A stretch of DNA of 64,000 bases from Oleiharenicola lentus (GTDB taxonomy: Bacteria; Verrucomicrobiota; Verrucomicrobiia; Opitutales; Opitutaceae), in the NCBI RefSeq assembly GCF_004118375.1, contig NZ_SDHX01000002.1, forward strand, positions 1,229,001 to 1,293,000, written 5' to 3'. Positions 45,194 through 53,637 of this stretch are shown piece by piece. The notes beneath the pieces are model-generated. The model did not search any database. It saw only the letters and a list, made by a program, of their open reading frames with translations, and had not been told where the DNA came from. Within the stretch, counting starts at the first letter, position 1; each line of letters begins with the position of its first letter. Both the position numbers and the translations under genes were made by a program.

Positions 45194-46048
45194 ATGATCG
45201 CCCTCACCGCCGCCACCGGCCAGCTCGGCCGCCTCGTCGTCACCCAGCTCCTTGAACAGATCCCCGCGAACCAGATCGTCGCCGTCGTGCGCAACCCCGC
45301 CAAGGCCGCCGATCTCGCCGCCCGTGGCGTGAACGTGCGCCGGGCGGGATACACTGACGCCACCGCCCTGGAGCAGGCGCTGGTTGGGGTGGACCGCCTG
45401 CTCCTCATCTCGTCGAGTGAGATCGGACAGCGCACCGCCCAGCACCAGAACGTCGTCGCCGCGGCCAAGCGCGCCGGCGTAAAACTTCTCACTTACACCA
45501 GTCTGCTCCACGCCGACGAAAGCCCCCTTGATCTCGCCTCCGAACACGTCGCCACCGAGCAGGCGATCAAGGCCTCCGGCCTGCCGCACATCATCCTGCG
45601 CAACGGCTGGTATACCGAGAACTACACCGCCTCGGTGAGCCCCGCCGTCGCCAACGGCGCCTTCCTCGGCAGCGCCGGCGACGGACGGATTTCGCTGGCC
45701 GCCCGCGCCGACTATGCCGCCGCCGCCGTGGCCGCCCTGACGGGTCAGGCGGAAACCGGCCGCACCTACGAGCTCGCCGGTGACACCGCCGTGACGCTGG
45801 CTGAGCTGGCCGCGGAAATATCCCGCCAGACCGGCAAGACCTTCCCCTACCGGAATCTCCCCGTGGCGGAGTATGCGGCCATTCTGCTCAAGATCGGCCT
45901 TCCTCCCGCCCTCGCCCACGGCCTGGCCCACTGGGATGACGAAGCGGCGCGCGGCGCACTGTTCGACGACGGGCGCGAGTTGAGCCGTCTCATCGGCCGG
46001 CCGACCACGCCCCTCGCCGAATCCGTCCGGCAGGCCCTGAAAAGCTGA
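45194..46048 (+). CDS. qorB: NAD(P)H-binding quinone oxidoreductase, QorB-like
   Basis: A 284-residue NmrA/QorB-type atypical short-chain reductase. The cofactor motif is TAATGQLGRLVV (GxxGxxG form), followed by AVVRNPAKAADL, LLLISSSEIGQR and the substrate-side ILRNGWYTENY typical of QorB. It reduces quinones with NADPH in E. coli and protects against quinone or thiol stress. The divergent HxlR gene supports the assignment. Its TGA is directly joined to the reverse-strand stop of iolG in a TGATCA palindrome. Confidence 0.92.
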   Translation: MIALTAATGQLGRLVVTQLLEQIPANQIVAVVRNPAKAADLAARGVNVRRAGYTDATALEQALVGVDRLLLISSSEIGQRTAQHQNVVAAAKRAGVKLLTYTSLLHADESPLDLASEHVATEQAIKASGLPHIILRNGWYTENYTASVSPAVANGAFLGSAGDGRISLAARADYAAAAVAALTGQAETGRTYELAGDTAVTLAELAAEISRQTGKTFPYRNLPVAEYAAILLKIGLPPALAHGLAHWDDEAARGALFDDGRELSRLIGRPTTPLAESVRQALKS

Positions 46049-47035
46049 TCACAGCTTAACGGAGCGGCCCGTGCGCAGGGATTTGGCGGCGGCCTCGGCG
46101 AGGACTATCGCCTGGCGACCGTCCTGGGCGGTCACGGGCAGCGGCTTGTCGTTAACCACCGCGTCCACGAAGGTCGCGAGCTCGATGCGGTAGGCCTCGG
46201 CATAACGCTCGAGGAAGAAGTGCAGCGGCTTGTCGGAGCTGACGGCGTTGCCATCGGCGAGCTCGACGGTCGTCGGCGTCTGGTTGCCGGCGAGCAGGCG
46301 GCCCTTGGCGCCATGGACCTCGATGCGCTGGTCGTAGCCGTAGGCGGCGCGGCGGCTGTTGTTGATGTGGGCCAGCTTGCCGGACTTCGTCTTCATCACG
46401 ATCATCACCGAGTCGGTGTCGCCGACCTTGGCGACCGCCGGGTCCACGAGACAGCTGCCGTAGGCGAAGATCTCCGCCGGTTCCTCGCCGAGGAGCCAGC
46501 GCGCCATGTCGAAGTCGTGGATGGTCATGTCGCGGAACTGGCCACCGGAGACCTTCAGGTAGCCGATCGGCGGCAGGCCGGGGTCGCGACTGGTGATGAC
46601 GACCTGCTCGACGTTGCCGATGGCGCCGGCGGCGATGCGCGCCTTCACGGCGGCGAAGCTCGGGTCGAAGCGGCGATTGAAGCCGACGAACATCGGCATC
46701 TTCGCCTTCTTCACGGCGGCGAGACAGGCGTCCACGCGCTTGAGCGATAGATCGATCGGTTTCTCGCAGAAGATCGCCTTGCCAGCCTTCGCCGCGGCGA
46801 TGGCGAGATCGGCGTGCGTGTCGGTGGACGACGCGATGATGACGGCCTGCACCTCGGGGTCGCCGAGGGCGGTGCCGATGTTGGTCACGCGCGCGCCGTG
46901 TTTCGTGGCGAGCTTCTGCGCGGCGTCGGTGTTGACGTCCACGATGTAACGGAGCCGGGCCTGGCCGGAGGCGGCGAGGTTGGCGGCATGGATGGCGCCG
47001 ATCCGACCGGCACCGAATTGGGCAAAGGTGAGCAT
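46049..47035 (-). CDS. iolG: Inositol 2-dehydrogenase
   Basis: A 328-residue Gfo/Idh oxidoreductase that converts myo-inositol to scyllo-inosose (2-keto-myo-inositol) with NAD. Rossmann motif FGAGRIGAIHAANLA, the conserved EKP motif in AIFCEKPIDLSL, the FVGFNRRFDPSF strand and the FRDMTIHDFDMARWLLGE helix with the catalytic Asp-His pair (DxxxH pattern) all match IolG. It is the last gene of the minus-strand iol run and is separated from iolA by a gap carrying a REP-like element. Confidence 0.9.
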   Translation of the reverse strand: MLTFAQFGAGRIGAIHAANLAASGQARLRYIVDVNTDAAQKLATKHGARVTNIGTALGDPEVQAVIIASSTDTHADLAIAAAKAGKAIFCEKPIDLSLKRVDACLAAVKKAKMPMFVGFNRRFDPSFAAVKARIAAGAIGNVEQVVITSRDPGLPPIGYLKVSGGQFRDMTIHDFDMARWLLGEEPAEIFAYGSCLVDPAVAKVGDTDSVMIVMKTKSGKLAHINNSRRAAYGYDQRIEVHGAKGRLLAGNQTPTTVELADGNAVSSDKPLHFFLERYAEAYRIELATFVDAVVNDKPLPVTAQDGRQAIVLAEAAAKSLRTGRSVKL

Positions 47036-47102
47036 GGGAATGGAGGAGATAAAAGTGAGAGTGAGGGTGAAAGTGGAGGCAGGGATCAGGTTCTGTTATC
47101 CT

Positions 47103-47183
47103 GTCATTCTGAGCGTAGCGAAGAATCCAGTAACGTGGGCGGGGCGTGATTCGTGCTGGATCCTTCGCTTTGCTCAGGATGAC
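47103..47183. repeat. REP-like inverted repeat, copy 3
   Basis: Left arm GTCATTCTGAGCGTAGCG and right arm CGCTTTGCTCAGGATGAC with GAATCCA/TGGATCC inside and a variable centre. It lies in the 195-bp gap between iolA and iolG. Confidence 0.9.
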
Positions 47184-47230
47184 GGTTGCGTGTTAATGGT
47201 CCGTGGTCGGTTGTCCGTGGTCTCTTGGTC

Positions 47231-48730
47231 TTACTTCTTCCAAATATCCCCCTCTCCCTCCGCGAACCAACGGGAGGTGGTGACCTTGGGTTGGGTGTAG
47301 AACAGGACGCCGGCGCGGCCCTGCATGTGCAGGTCACCGAAGAAGGACTCGTTCCAGCCGCTGAAGGGGAACATGGCCATCGGCGCGGGCACACCGACGT
47401 TGATGCCGATCATGCCGGCCCGCACCCGCTGCTTGAACTCGCGGGCCGCCCCGCCGCTGCGGGTGAAGATCGCCGCGCCGTTACCGTAGCTTGATGTGTT
47501 GGCCAGCGCGATGGCCTCGTCGAGGCCAGACATGTGCAGAACGTTGAGCACGGGACCGAAGACCTCCTCCTGGGCGAGCTTCATGTCGGCCCGGACATCC
47601 TCGATGATCGTGGCACCGAAGTAGAAACCGTTCGGCGCGTCTTTCACCTTCACGCCACGGCCGTCGGCGATGACTTTCGCACCCTCGCGTTCGCCGGCAT
47701 CCACCAGCCCGCGGACGCGATCGCGGTGGGCGGCGGTGATGACCGCGCCCATGCCGGGCTGCGTCTCGACGTCGGTGCGGCCGACGGTGAGGGATTTCGC
47801 CGCCTTCACGAGCTCCGGCATCACTGCGCGACCGCGGTCACCGACGGTCAGCACGCTCGAGCCGGCCATGCAGCGCTCGCCGGCGCAGCCGAAGGCGGCG
47901 TTGATCACGGCTTCGACCGTCTTGCCGACGTCGGCGTCGGGCATGACGACCACGTAGTTCTTGGCACCGCCGTTGGCCTGCACGCGCTTGCCGTGTGCGG
48001 AAGCGACCTGGTGAATCGACCGCGCCACAGGGGTGGAGCCGACGAAGGAGACGGCCTTGACCAGCGGGTGCGTGAGCAGGGCATCGACGGCGGGCTTGCC
48101 GCCGTGCACGAGGTTGAAGACGCCCTTGGGCAGGCCGGCCTCGGCCAGCAGCTCGGCGAGACGGATGGCCGTGAGCGGCACGCGCTCGCTGGGTTTCAGG
48201 ATGAAGGTGTTGCCGCACACGAGGGCGAGCGGGAACATCCACAGCGGGATCATGGCCGGGAAATTGAAGGGCGTGATGCCGACGCAGACGCCGAGCGGGT
48301 GGCGGGCCAGCTCGCCATCGATGCCGCGGGCAATGTTGGGCAGGAGTTCGCCGGTGAGGAGCGTCGGCGCAGCACAGGCAAGCTCCACGACCTCGAAACC
48401 GCGGAACAGGTCACCGCGCGACTCGGCGAGGGTCTTGCCATGCTCACGGGAGATGAGACGCGCGATGGCCTCGAAGTCGCGCTCCAGCAGCGTGCGGTAT
48501 TTGAACATCACGCGGGCGCGCTCGCTCGGCGGCGTGTCGGCCCAGGCCGGGAACGCCGCGTGCGCGGCCTGCACGGCGGCCTCGACCTCGGCGGCGCCGC
48601 CGAGCGGAACCTCGGCGATCATTTCGCCCGTCGAGGGATTGAACACGGGCGATACGGCGAGGCCGGAGGCCTGCGACCATTCGCCGCCGATGAAGAACCG
48701 GCAGCGCGGGAGGGAGGAGGAAGGGGTCAT
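47231..48730 (-). CDS. iolA: Methylmalonate / malonate-semialdehyde dehydrogenase (CoA-acylating)
   Basis: A 499-residue ALDH-superfamily enzyme of the IolA/MmsA type, which oxidises malonate semialdehyde from inositol breakdown to acetyl-CoA and CO2. The catalytic Cys287 is in GERCMAG, and the general-base Glu of ordinary ALDHs is replaced by Asn253 in QANGGAKNYVV, a hallmark of the CoA-dependent family. GITPFNFPAMIPLWMFPLAL, NTFILKPSERVPLTA and PFSGWNESFFGDLH are also diagnostic. The ATG at 48730 was chosen; the open frame upstream is only REP-like DNA. Confidence 0.95.
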   Translation of the reverse strand: MTPSSSLPRCRFFIGGEWSQASGLAVSPVFNPSTGEMIAEVPLGGAAEVEAAVQAAHAAFPAWADTPPSERARVMFKYRTLLERDFEAIARLISREHGKTLAESRGDLFRGFEVVELACAAPTLLTGELLPNIARGIDGELARHPLGVCVGITPFNFPAMIPLWMFPLALVCGNTFILKPSERVPLTAIRLAELLAEAGLPKGVFNLVHGGKPAVDALLTHPLVKAVSFVGSTPVARSIHQVASAHGKRVQANGGAKNYVVVMPDADVGKTVEAVINAAFGCAGERCMAGSSVLTVGDRGRAVMPELVKAAKSLTVGRTDVETQPGMGAVITAAHRDRVRGLVDAGEREGAKVIADGRGVKVKDAPNGFYFGATIIEDVRADMKLAQEEVFGPVLNVLHMSGLDEAIALANTSSYGNGAAIFTRSGGAAREFKQRVRAGMIGINVGVPAPMAMFPFSGWNESFFGDLHMQGRAGVLFYTQPKVTTSRWFAEGEGDIWKK

Positions 48731-48749
48731 AAATAAATCTGTTTCGCGT

Positions 48750-48831
48750 GTCATTCTGAGCGTAGCGAAGAATCCAAGATGATGTTCGCTAACGGTTGTA
48801 GTGCTGGATCCTTCGCTGCGCTCAGGATGAC
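48750..48831. repeat. REP-like inverted repeat, copy 4
   Basis: Left arm GTCATTCTGAGCGTAGCG and right arm CGCTGCGCTCAGGATGAC, again with GAATCCAA and GGATCC in the inner part. It sits between iolA and the transaldolase-like gene. Confidence 0.9.
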
Positions 48832-48851
48832 AGGTGGTGGGTATTGAGAAT

Positions 48852-49910
48852 TTATCGCACCATCGCGGCGCGCACGAAGGCCACGAGGTCGGCGTAGCCG
48901 CCGAGGAACTGGTTGAGGGTGTGAACGGTCGCGCCGTAACGGACGAACTCGGCCGGCGGCATGCCGTCGGCATCGTGCGCCTTGATGAAATCGGGGAACT
49001 TTGCACGCAGCTCGGCGAGAATCGCGCCGTCCACGGGTTCGTCGATGGTGAGGCGCGGCGCGGTGGCAGAGACGTTGAACTTCGTCCACCACGTGTAGGG
49101 CACGGTCTGCAGCACCTCGCGGCCGATGATCTGCGACCAATGCCCCTCGTGGCGGTAGGCGGCGGCGAGCAGCGTGCCGGGGCGGCCGCTGGCTTTGAAG
49201 AGCTGGTGCGCGTGCTTGAAGACCGCGATGCCCGCCCAGTCGAGCGCGCCGGGTGCGGTCGCGATCTTCTCCGCCTCGGCGACGCGCTTCAACTGGTCGT
49301 CCACACGGCCGATCATGATCGTGATGTAGGGGCGGATGGCGTCGGCGTTGAGCCCGGCGGCCTTCGCGCGTTTCAGGCCGCGCTCAAGGGCGGCGGAAAC
49401 AGCGAGTGCCTGGGCCACGGAAAAGCTGACGGTGGCGTTTACCCGGATGCCGCGTGCGGTCATTTCCTCCATCGCGGCGATGCCCACGTCGTTGGCCGGG
49501 GCCTTGATCGCGATGTTGGGCGCGAGCGCGGCGAGCTGGATAGCCTGTGCGACCATCAGGTCCTTGTTCGGATAGAACTTAGGGTTCACCTGCATGGACA
49601 GGAAACCCTTCATGCCCTTGGTCGCCTCATAGACGGGCAGGAGCTGTTTCGCCGAGGCCTGACCGAGTTCTTGGATCATTTTCCACGCAAGATCATCCTC
49701 GGTGTCGTGCGGGTGGTGCCGCATCAGGCGCTCGAGGATGGGCAGGCAGAGCTGCGGGTTGGCCTTGGCGGCCTGGGAGACGATGACGGGGTTCGACGTG
49801 CCGCCGACGGCGCCGAGCGCGACGGCTTCACCGAGTTCGGACGGAATGCCGGAGTCGTTCCACCAATCGGCGCCAAGCGCCGTCATCTGGGCCATACGGG
49901 AGGGATTCAT
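48852..49910 (-). CDS. Transaldolase-like protein in the inositol operon
   Basis: A 352-residue TIM-barrel protein of the transaldolase superfamily. It contains GGTSNPVIVSQA (the TSNP form of the transaldolase TTNPS strand), the candidate Schiff-base Lys136 in IAIKAPANDVG, NATVSFSVAQALAVSAAL and a final VRYGATVHTLNQFLG helix. It is divergent from TalA/TalB and does not look like the ordinary housekeeping enzyme. Its position between iolE and iolA, where iolC and iolJ would be expected, suggests a role in aldol cleavage or transfer in inositol catabolism. The reaction is not known. Confidence 0.8.
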   Translation of the reverse strand: MNPSRMAQMTALGADWWNDSGIPSELGEAVALGAVGGTSNPVIVSQAAKANPQLCLPILERLMRHHPHDTEDDLAWKMIQELGQASAKQLLPVYEATKGMKGFLSMQVNPKFYPNKDLMVAQAIQLAALAPNIAIKAPANDVGIAAMEEMTARGIRVNATVSFSVAQALAVSAALERGLKRAKAAGLNADAIRPYITIMIGRVDDQLKRVAEAEKIATAPGALDWAGIAVFKHAHQLFKASGRPGTLLAAAYRHEGHWSQIIGREVLQTVPYTWWTKFNVSATAPRLTIDEPVDGAILAELRAKFPDFIKAHDADGMPPAEFVRYGATVHTLNQFLGGYADLVAFVRAAMVR

Positions 49911-49923
49911 GGGGAGTCCTGGG

Positions 49924-50832
49924 TTAAACACCGGTCTGGGCCCGCACGTAGGCGCGGGCGGCCTTGGCCTTCGGCAGGGCGGGCACCTTAACGGGGTCCT
50001 CCTCGGCCTCGACCACGAGCCAGCCACGGTAGTCAGCGCCGGCGAGGATGCGGAAGATCGCGGGATAATCCACGCAGCCGTCGCCAGCCACGGTGAACAC
50101 GCCGTTGGCGACAGCGCGGTAGAACGACCAGCCCTCGCGCCGCACGCGGTCGGCCACCTCGGGGCGCACGCTCTTGAGATGCACGTGCGCGATGCGTGCC
50201 GCGTGGCGCCGGGCGACGGCAACGGGATCGATGCCGGCAAAAGCCAGATGACCGGCGTCGAGCAGCAAGGAAATCTCCGGCACACTGGCGAGCAGGCGCT
50301 CCAGGTCACCCTCGGCCTGGATGACCGTGCCCATGTGGTGGTGATAAACGATCTTCATCTCCTCGGCGGCGGCCACGGCGGCGAGGTGCTTCATTCCCGC
50401 CACCAGCTTCGGCCACTCGGCCTCGGAGAGTCGCGGCTCGAACGTTTCACCGAAACCAAGCGCGGCATGACGGTTGCCGTGGATGCAGCGGGTGCACTCG
50501 GCCACGATGGCCACGCGGGCGCCGAGCGTCTTCAGCAGATTCAGGTGACGACGAAAACCCTGCTCCTCCTCGGCCAACGGCTTCGAAGCGAGGTAGGTGC
50601 TGTGCCAGCCACTGACGAGCCGCAGATCGTGGCGGCCCAGCGCTTCGGCCAGTGTGGCCGGAGTGCGCGGGTAGGCGTGACCCAGTTCTGAACCGGCGAA
50701 GCCGGCGCCGCGCATTTCGGCCAGGATCGTTTCGAGCGGCACGTCGTAGGCGAGATCATCGAAGTCGTCGTTCGACCAGATGATCGGATTCGCACCGACC
50801 AGACAGTCGCGGAGTTGGACGGGGGAGCTCAT
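49924..50832 (-). CDS. iolE: myo-Inosose-2 dehydratase
   Basis: A 302-residue xylose-isomerase-like TIM barrel. IolE features are VGANPIIWSNDDFDDL near the start, MRGAGFAGSELGHAYP, then the metal-binding residues in IVYHHHMGTVIQ and LLLDAGHLAFAGID, with HVHLKSVRPE and GWLVVEAEEDP. It dehydrates 2-keto-myo-inositol to 3D-trihydroxycyclohexane-1,2-dione. Its start is 4 nt after the iolD stop, and the transaldolase-like gene follows 13 nt after its own stop. Confidence 0.93.
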   Translation of the reverse strand: MSSPVQLRDCLVGANPIIWSNDDFDDLAYDVPLETILAEMRGAGFAGSELGHAYPRTPATLAEALGRHDLRLVSGWHSTYLASKPLAEEEQGFRRHLNLLKTLGARVAIVAECTRCIHGNRHAALGFGETFEPRLSEAEWPKLVAGMKHLAAVAAAEEMKIVYHHHMGTVIQAEGDLERLLASVPEISLLLDAGHLAFAGIDPVAVARRHAARIAHVHLKSVRPEVADRVRREGWSFYRAVANGVFTVAGDGCVDYPAIFRILAGADYRGWLVVEAEEDPVKVPALPKAKAARAYVRAQTGV

Positions 50833-50836
50833 GGCA

Positions 50837-52711
50837 TCAGTAGTGGAAACGCTGTTGCTTGACTGCCCGGTCATAGGCCGCCCGCGCGGCGCGCACGGTG
50901 GGCACGGCCGAGACGGCGGCCGGCGGCACATCCCACCACGAGTAGCCGCGCATGACGGACTCCGGCGTGACCGGAATATAGATGAGGCAGGTGTTCTTCT
51001 CGGCCTTGGTGGCGGCGAGGGCGGCGCGCAGTTCGTCCTTGGTGCGCGCGGTGAAGGCCGTGGCGCCGAGGCTGCGGGCGTTGGCGGCATAATCCACCTC
51101 CATGAACGCGCCATCGAGCCGGCCGCTGCTGCCGGTGCGGGCGCGGAACTCGTTGCCGAAGCTCCGGCCGCCCTGTCCGCGCTGCAGATTGTGGATGCAG
51201 CCGAAAGCGCGATTGTCGTTCAGCACGACGGTGAGTTTCCGTCCTTCCTGCACGGCGGTGACGATCTCGGTGTGCAGCATCAGGTAGCTGCCGTCGCCGA
51301 GGAACGCATAGACCTCGCGCTCCGGCGCCGCGAGCTTCACGCCAAGCGCGCCGGCGATCTCGTAGCCCATGCAGGAGTAGCCGTATTCGGAATGGTAGTC
51401 CGTGGCCGACTTGCCGCGCCACAGCTTGTGGATGTCGCCCGGAATGCCGCCCGAGGCGTGGACCACGGTGCTGCGGGCGTCGGTGAATTCATTCAACACG
51501 CCGACCACCTCGCTTTGGTAGAGCAGGCCGTCGCGGCTGCGACGCCCGGGCGCGATCATTGCCTTCCACGGTTTCTCCCAATCGGCCTTGGCCTTGGCGA
51601 TGGCCCGCGCATGGCCGGTCGGGGCGCGCCAGCTGCGGAGGAGACGGCCGAGCGCAGCGAGCGTGGCACGGGCGTCACCCACCAGCGGCAGGGCACCGTG
51701 CTTGGTGGCGTCGGCGGCATGGACATTGATCCCGAAGAAACGCACGCGCGGGTCCTGAAACTGGGTCTTGGAAGCCGTCGTGAAATCCGACAACCGCGTG
51801 CCGACGCAGATCACGACATCGGCCTCGGTCGCGATGAGGTTGGCCGCGAGCGTGCCGGTGACGCCGACCGCGCCGAGTCCGAGGGGGTGCGATTCGAGCA
51901 GCGCGCCCTTGCCCGCCTGCGTGACACCGACCGGGATGCCGGTGGCCTCGGCGAACTTCTGCAGCGCCAGCGTCGCATCCGAGTAATGCACGCCGCCGCC
52001 GGCGACGATCAGCGGTCGCTTGGCTTTGCGCAGGAACGCGGCGGCCTCGCGCAGTCGGGCGGCCAGCGGCACGGTGCGGTCGATTTCATAGACTCGCTTG
52101 GCAAAGAAATGCACCGGGCAGTCGAAGGCCTCGGCCTGGACGTCCTCGGGCAGGCAAATCGTCACGGCGCCTGTTTCCGCCGGATCGGCCAGCACGCGCA
52201 TCGCCTCGGGCAGCGCGGTGAGCAGCTGCTCCGGCCGGTTGATGCGGTCCCAGTAACGCGAGACGGGGCGGAAGCAGTCGTTGACGCTCGTGTCGTGCGA
52301 GCCCGGGTGCTCGAGCTGTTGGAGCACGGGCGCGGGGCGGCGGTTGGCGAAGATGTCGCCCGGGAGCAACAGCACCGGCAGGCGGTTGACGGTCGCGGTG
52401 GCGGCGCCGGTGACCATGTTGGTCGCGCCGGGTCCGACCGACGAGGTGCAGGCGAGCGTGCCGAGGCGTTGTTTGGTCTTCGCGTAGGCGATCGCGGTGT
52501 GCACCATGGCCTGTTCGTTTTTCGCCTGGAGGAACGGCAGGGCGCGTCCGCCGTGTTCCTCGAGTGCCTGGCCGAGCCCGGTGACGTTGCCGTGGCCGAA
52601 GATGCCGCAGACGCCGTTGATGAGCCGGTGTTCGACGCCGTCGCGGCGGACGTATTGGGCCTGCAGGAAGCGGACGATCGCGGCCGCGGTGGTGATGCGG
52701 ACAGTTTTCAT
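50837..52711 (-). CDS. iolD: 3D-(3,5/4)-trihydroxycyclohexane-1,2-dione hydrolase
   Basis: A 624-residue thiamine diphosphate enzyme that opens the cyclohexanedione ring to 5-deoxy-glucuronate. The catalytic Glu66 lies in QAKNEQAMVHTA, SSVGPGATNMVTGAATA follows, and the ThDP/Mg motif is GDGSYLMLHTEI with the downstream VVLNDNRAFGCI. IolD-specific parts include YHSEYGYSCMGYEIAGALG. Its ATG overlaps the TGA of iolB (ATGA), so the two are translationally coupled. Confidence 0.95.
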   Translation of the reverse strand: MKTVRITTAAAIVRFLQAQYVRRDGVEHRLINGVCGIFGHGNVTGLGQALEEHGGRALPFLQAKNEQAMVHTAIAYAKTKQRLGTLACTSSVGPGATNMVTGAATATVNRLPVLLLPGDIFANRRPAPVLQQLEHPGSHDTSVNDCFRPVSRYWDRINRPEQLLTALPEAMRVLADPAETGAVTICLPEDVQAEAFDCPVHFFAKRVYEIDRTVPLAARLREAAAFLRKAKRPLIVAGGGVHYSDATLALQKFAEATGIPVGVTQAGKGALLESHPLGLGAVGVTGTLAANLIATEADVVICVGTRLSDFTTASKTQFQDPRVRFFGINVHAADATKHGALPLVGDARATLAALGRLLRSWRAPTGHARAIAKAKADWEKPWKAMIAPGRRSRDGLLYQSEVVGVLNEFTDARSTVVHASGGIPGDIHKLWRGKSATDYHSEYGYSCMGYEIAGALGVKLAAPEREVYAFLGDGSYLMLHTEIVTAVQEGRKLTVVLNDNRAFGCIHNLQRGQGGRSFGNEFRARTGSSGRLDGAFMEVDYAANARSLGATAFTARTKDELRAALAATKAEKNTCLIYIPVTPESVMRGYSWWDVPPAAVSAVPTVRAARAAYDRAVKQQRFHY

Positions 52712-53568
52712 ACGGAGGGTTGCCAGCCCTGGTTCTTGGGATCGAGCAACCAGGTGTGCTCGCGCGTGAAGGTGAAACCCTTGTAGGGCCGGCGCGGAAG
52801 GTGGCGCACGACCCAGAGATAATACATGCCGTAGCCCGGCGCGGAAACCTGCGCATGGTCGAGTCCGCCGGGGATCGTCGTCGTGTCGCCGTGCCGGACC
52901 TTGAAAACCGACTCGCCAATCTCGGCGTGGCCGTAGCCCTGCGGCAGCGTGAAGCGATAGTGATAAATCTCTGGTTGCGCGTGGTGGTGGCCGGGGTAGC
53001 TCGACCAGCGACCGGGGAAATTCACGACCTCGCCCACGACCAGCGTCGAGTCAGGCCGCGTCGAGTAATCGAAAATCGTGCGCACGAGCCGGCGACAGGC
53101 GCCCTGCGCGAGGCCGGCGCCGCGGTCCTCGGTCGCCGTCTCCGCCGGGGTGTAAACGCGCACGGGCAGAGGGCGGGGATTAACCGCGCGGATCACGGCG
53201 AACTCGGCGCCACCCGCGTCGGCCCGGAGTTCGACCGACGTGCCCGCACCAACGTGGAAAGTCGTCGGGCCTTCATCGAAGAGTGAACCACGTTGCGCGC
53301 CGAAGAGATTGCCCGCAATCCGGGCCTCCACCCGGCCACCGAGCAGCACGATCGCCGTTTCCCGGGCCGTGACCTCGTGATGCTTGGCGCCGGCGCGCAG
53401 TTTCAGAATGCCAAAATCCATGCCCATGCCCGCCGGATCGCCGCGCCGCGTGCGCGGATCAACGAGCGTCGTGAAACCGGAGCCGAAGCCACGGCGCGGC
53501 GCTCGCAGATGGCAGCGCGACAAGGAGCCGGGGGCTTTCACGGGGTAGACTGGCACGGAGTCATCCAA
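52708..53568 (-). CDS. iolB: 5-deoxy-glucuronate isomerase
   Basis: A 286-residue bicupin of the IolB family that isomerises 5-deoxy-D-glucuronate to 2-deoxy-5-keto-D-gluconate. The metal-binding cupin motif in the second half is visible in SSYPGHHHAQPEIYHYRFT, with GLDHAQVSAPGYGMYYLWVVRHL further on. The N-terminal cupin is degenerate, as usual. The first about 45 residues are longer than average. It heads the core iol operon; the TAACWGTTA motif lies 38-49 bp upstream. Confidence 0.93.
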   Translation of the reverse strand: MDDSVPVYPVKAPGSLSRCHLRAPRRGFGSGFTTLVDPRTRRGDPAGMGMDFGILKLRAGAKHHEVTARETAIVLLGGRVEARIAGNLFGAQRGSLFDEGPTTFHVGAGTSVELRADAGGAEFAVIRAVNPRPLPVRVYTPAETATEDRGAGLAQGACRRLVRTIFDYSTRPDSTLVVGEVVNFPGRWSSYPGHHHAQPEIYHYRFTLPQGYGHAEIGESVFKVRHGDTTTIPGGLDHAQVSAPGYGMYYLWVVRHLPRRPYKGFTFTREHTWLLDPKNQGWQPSV

Positions 53569-53605
53569 TCCCCCACTCCGGACCGGCTCAATGGGCCCGG
53601 ACGTA

Positions 53606-53617
53606 TAACTGTTAGAT
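53606..53617. promoter_or_regulatory. TAACTGTTAGAT motif upstream of iolB
   Basis: A 12-bp sequence with palindromic core TAACTGTTA in the 69-bp gap before iolB. It matches the element at 42181-42192 at 11 of 12 positions, in the same orientation. It could be an operator for an inositol-responsive regulator not encoded here. Confidence 0.4.
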
Positions 53618-53637
53618 CGGAAACGCCCCGGAGCGTG

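Noticed and set aside
48750-49006. Upstream extension of iolA containing a CHPERSEGSS-like peptide
   Set aside because: This peptide is the translation of the REP-like repeat, a known artefact; iolA homology begins at 48730.
53606-53617. TAACTGTTAGAT as a sigma-70 -10 box
   Set aside because: No -35 element at a suitable distance on either strand; the exact palindrome and its second copy fit an operator better.
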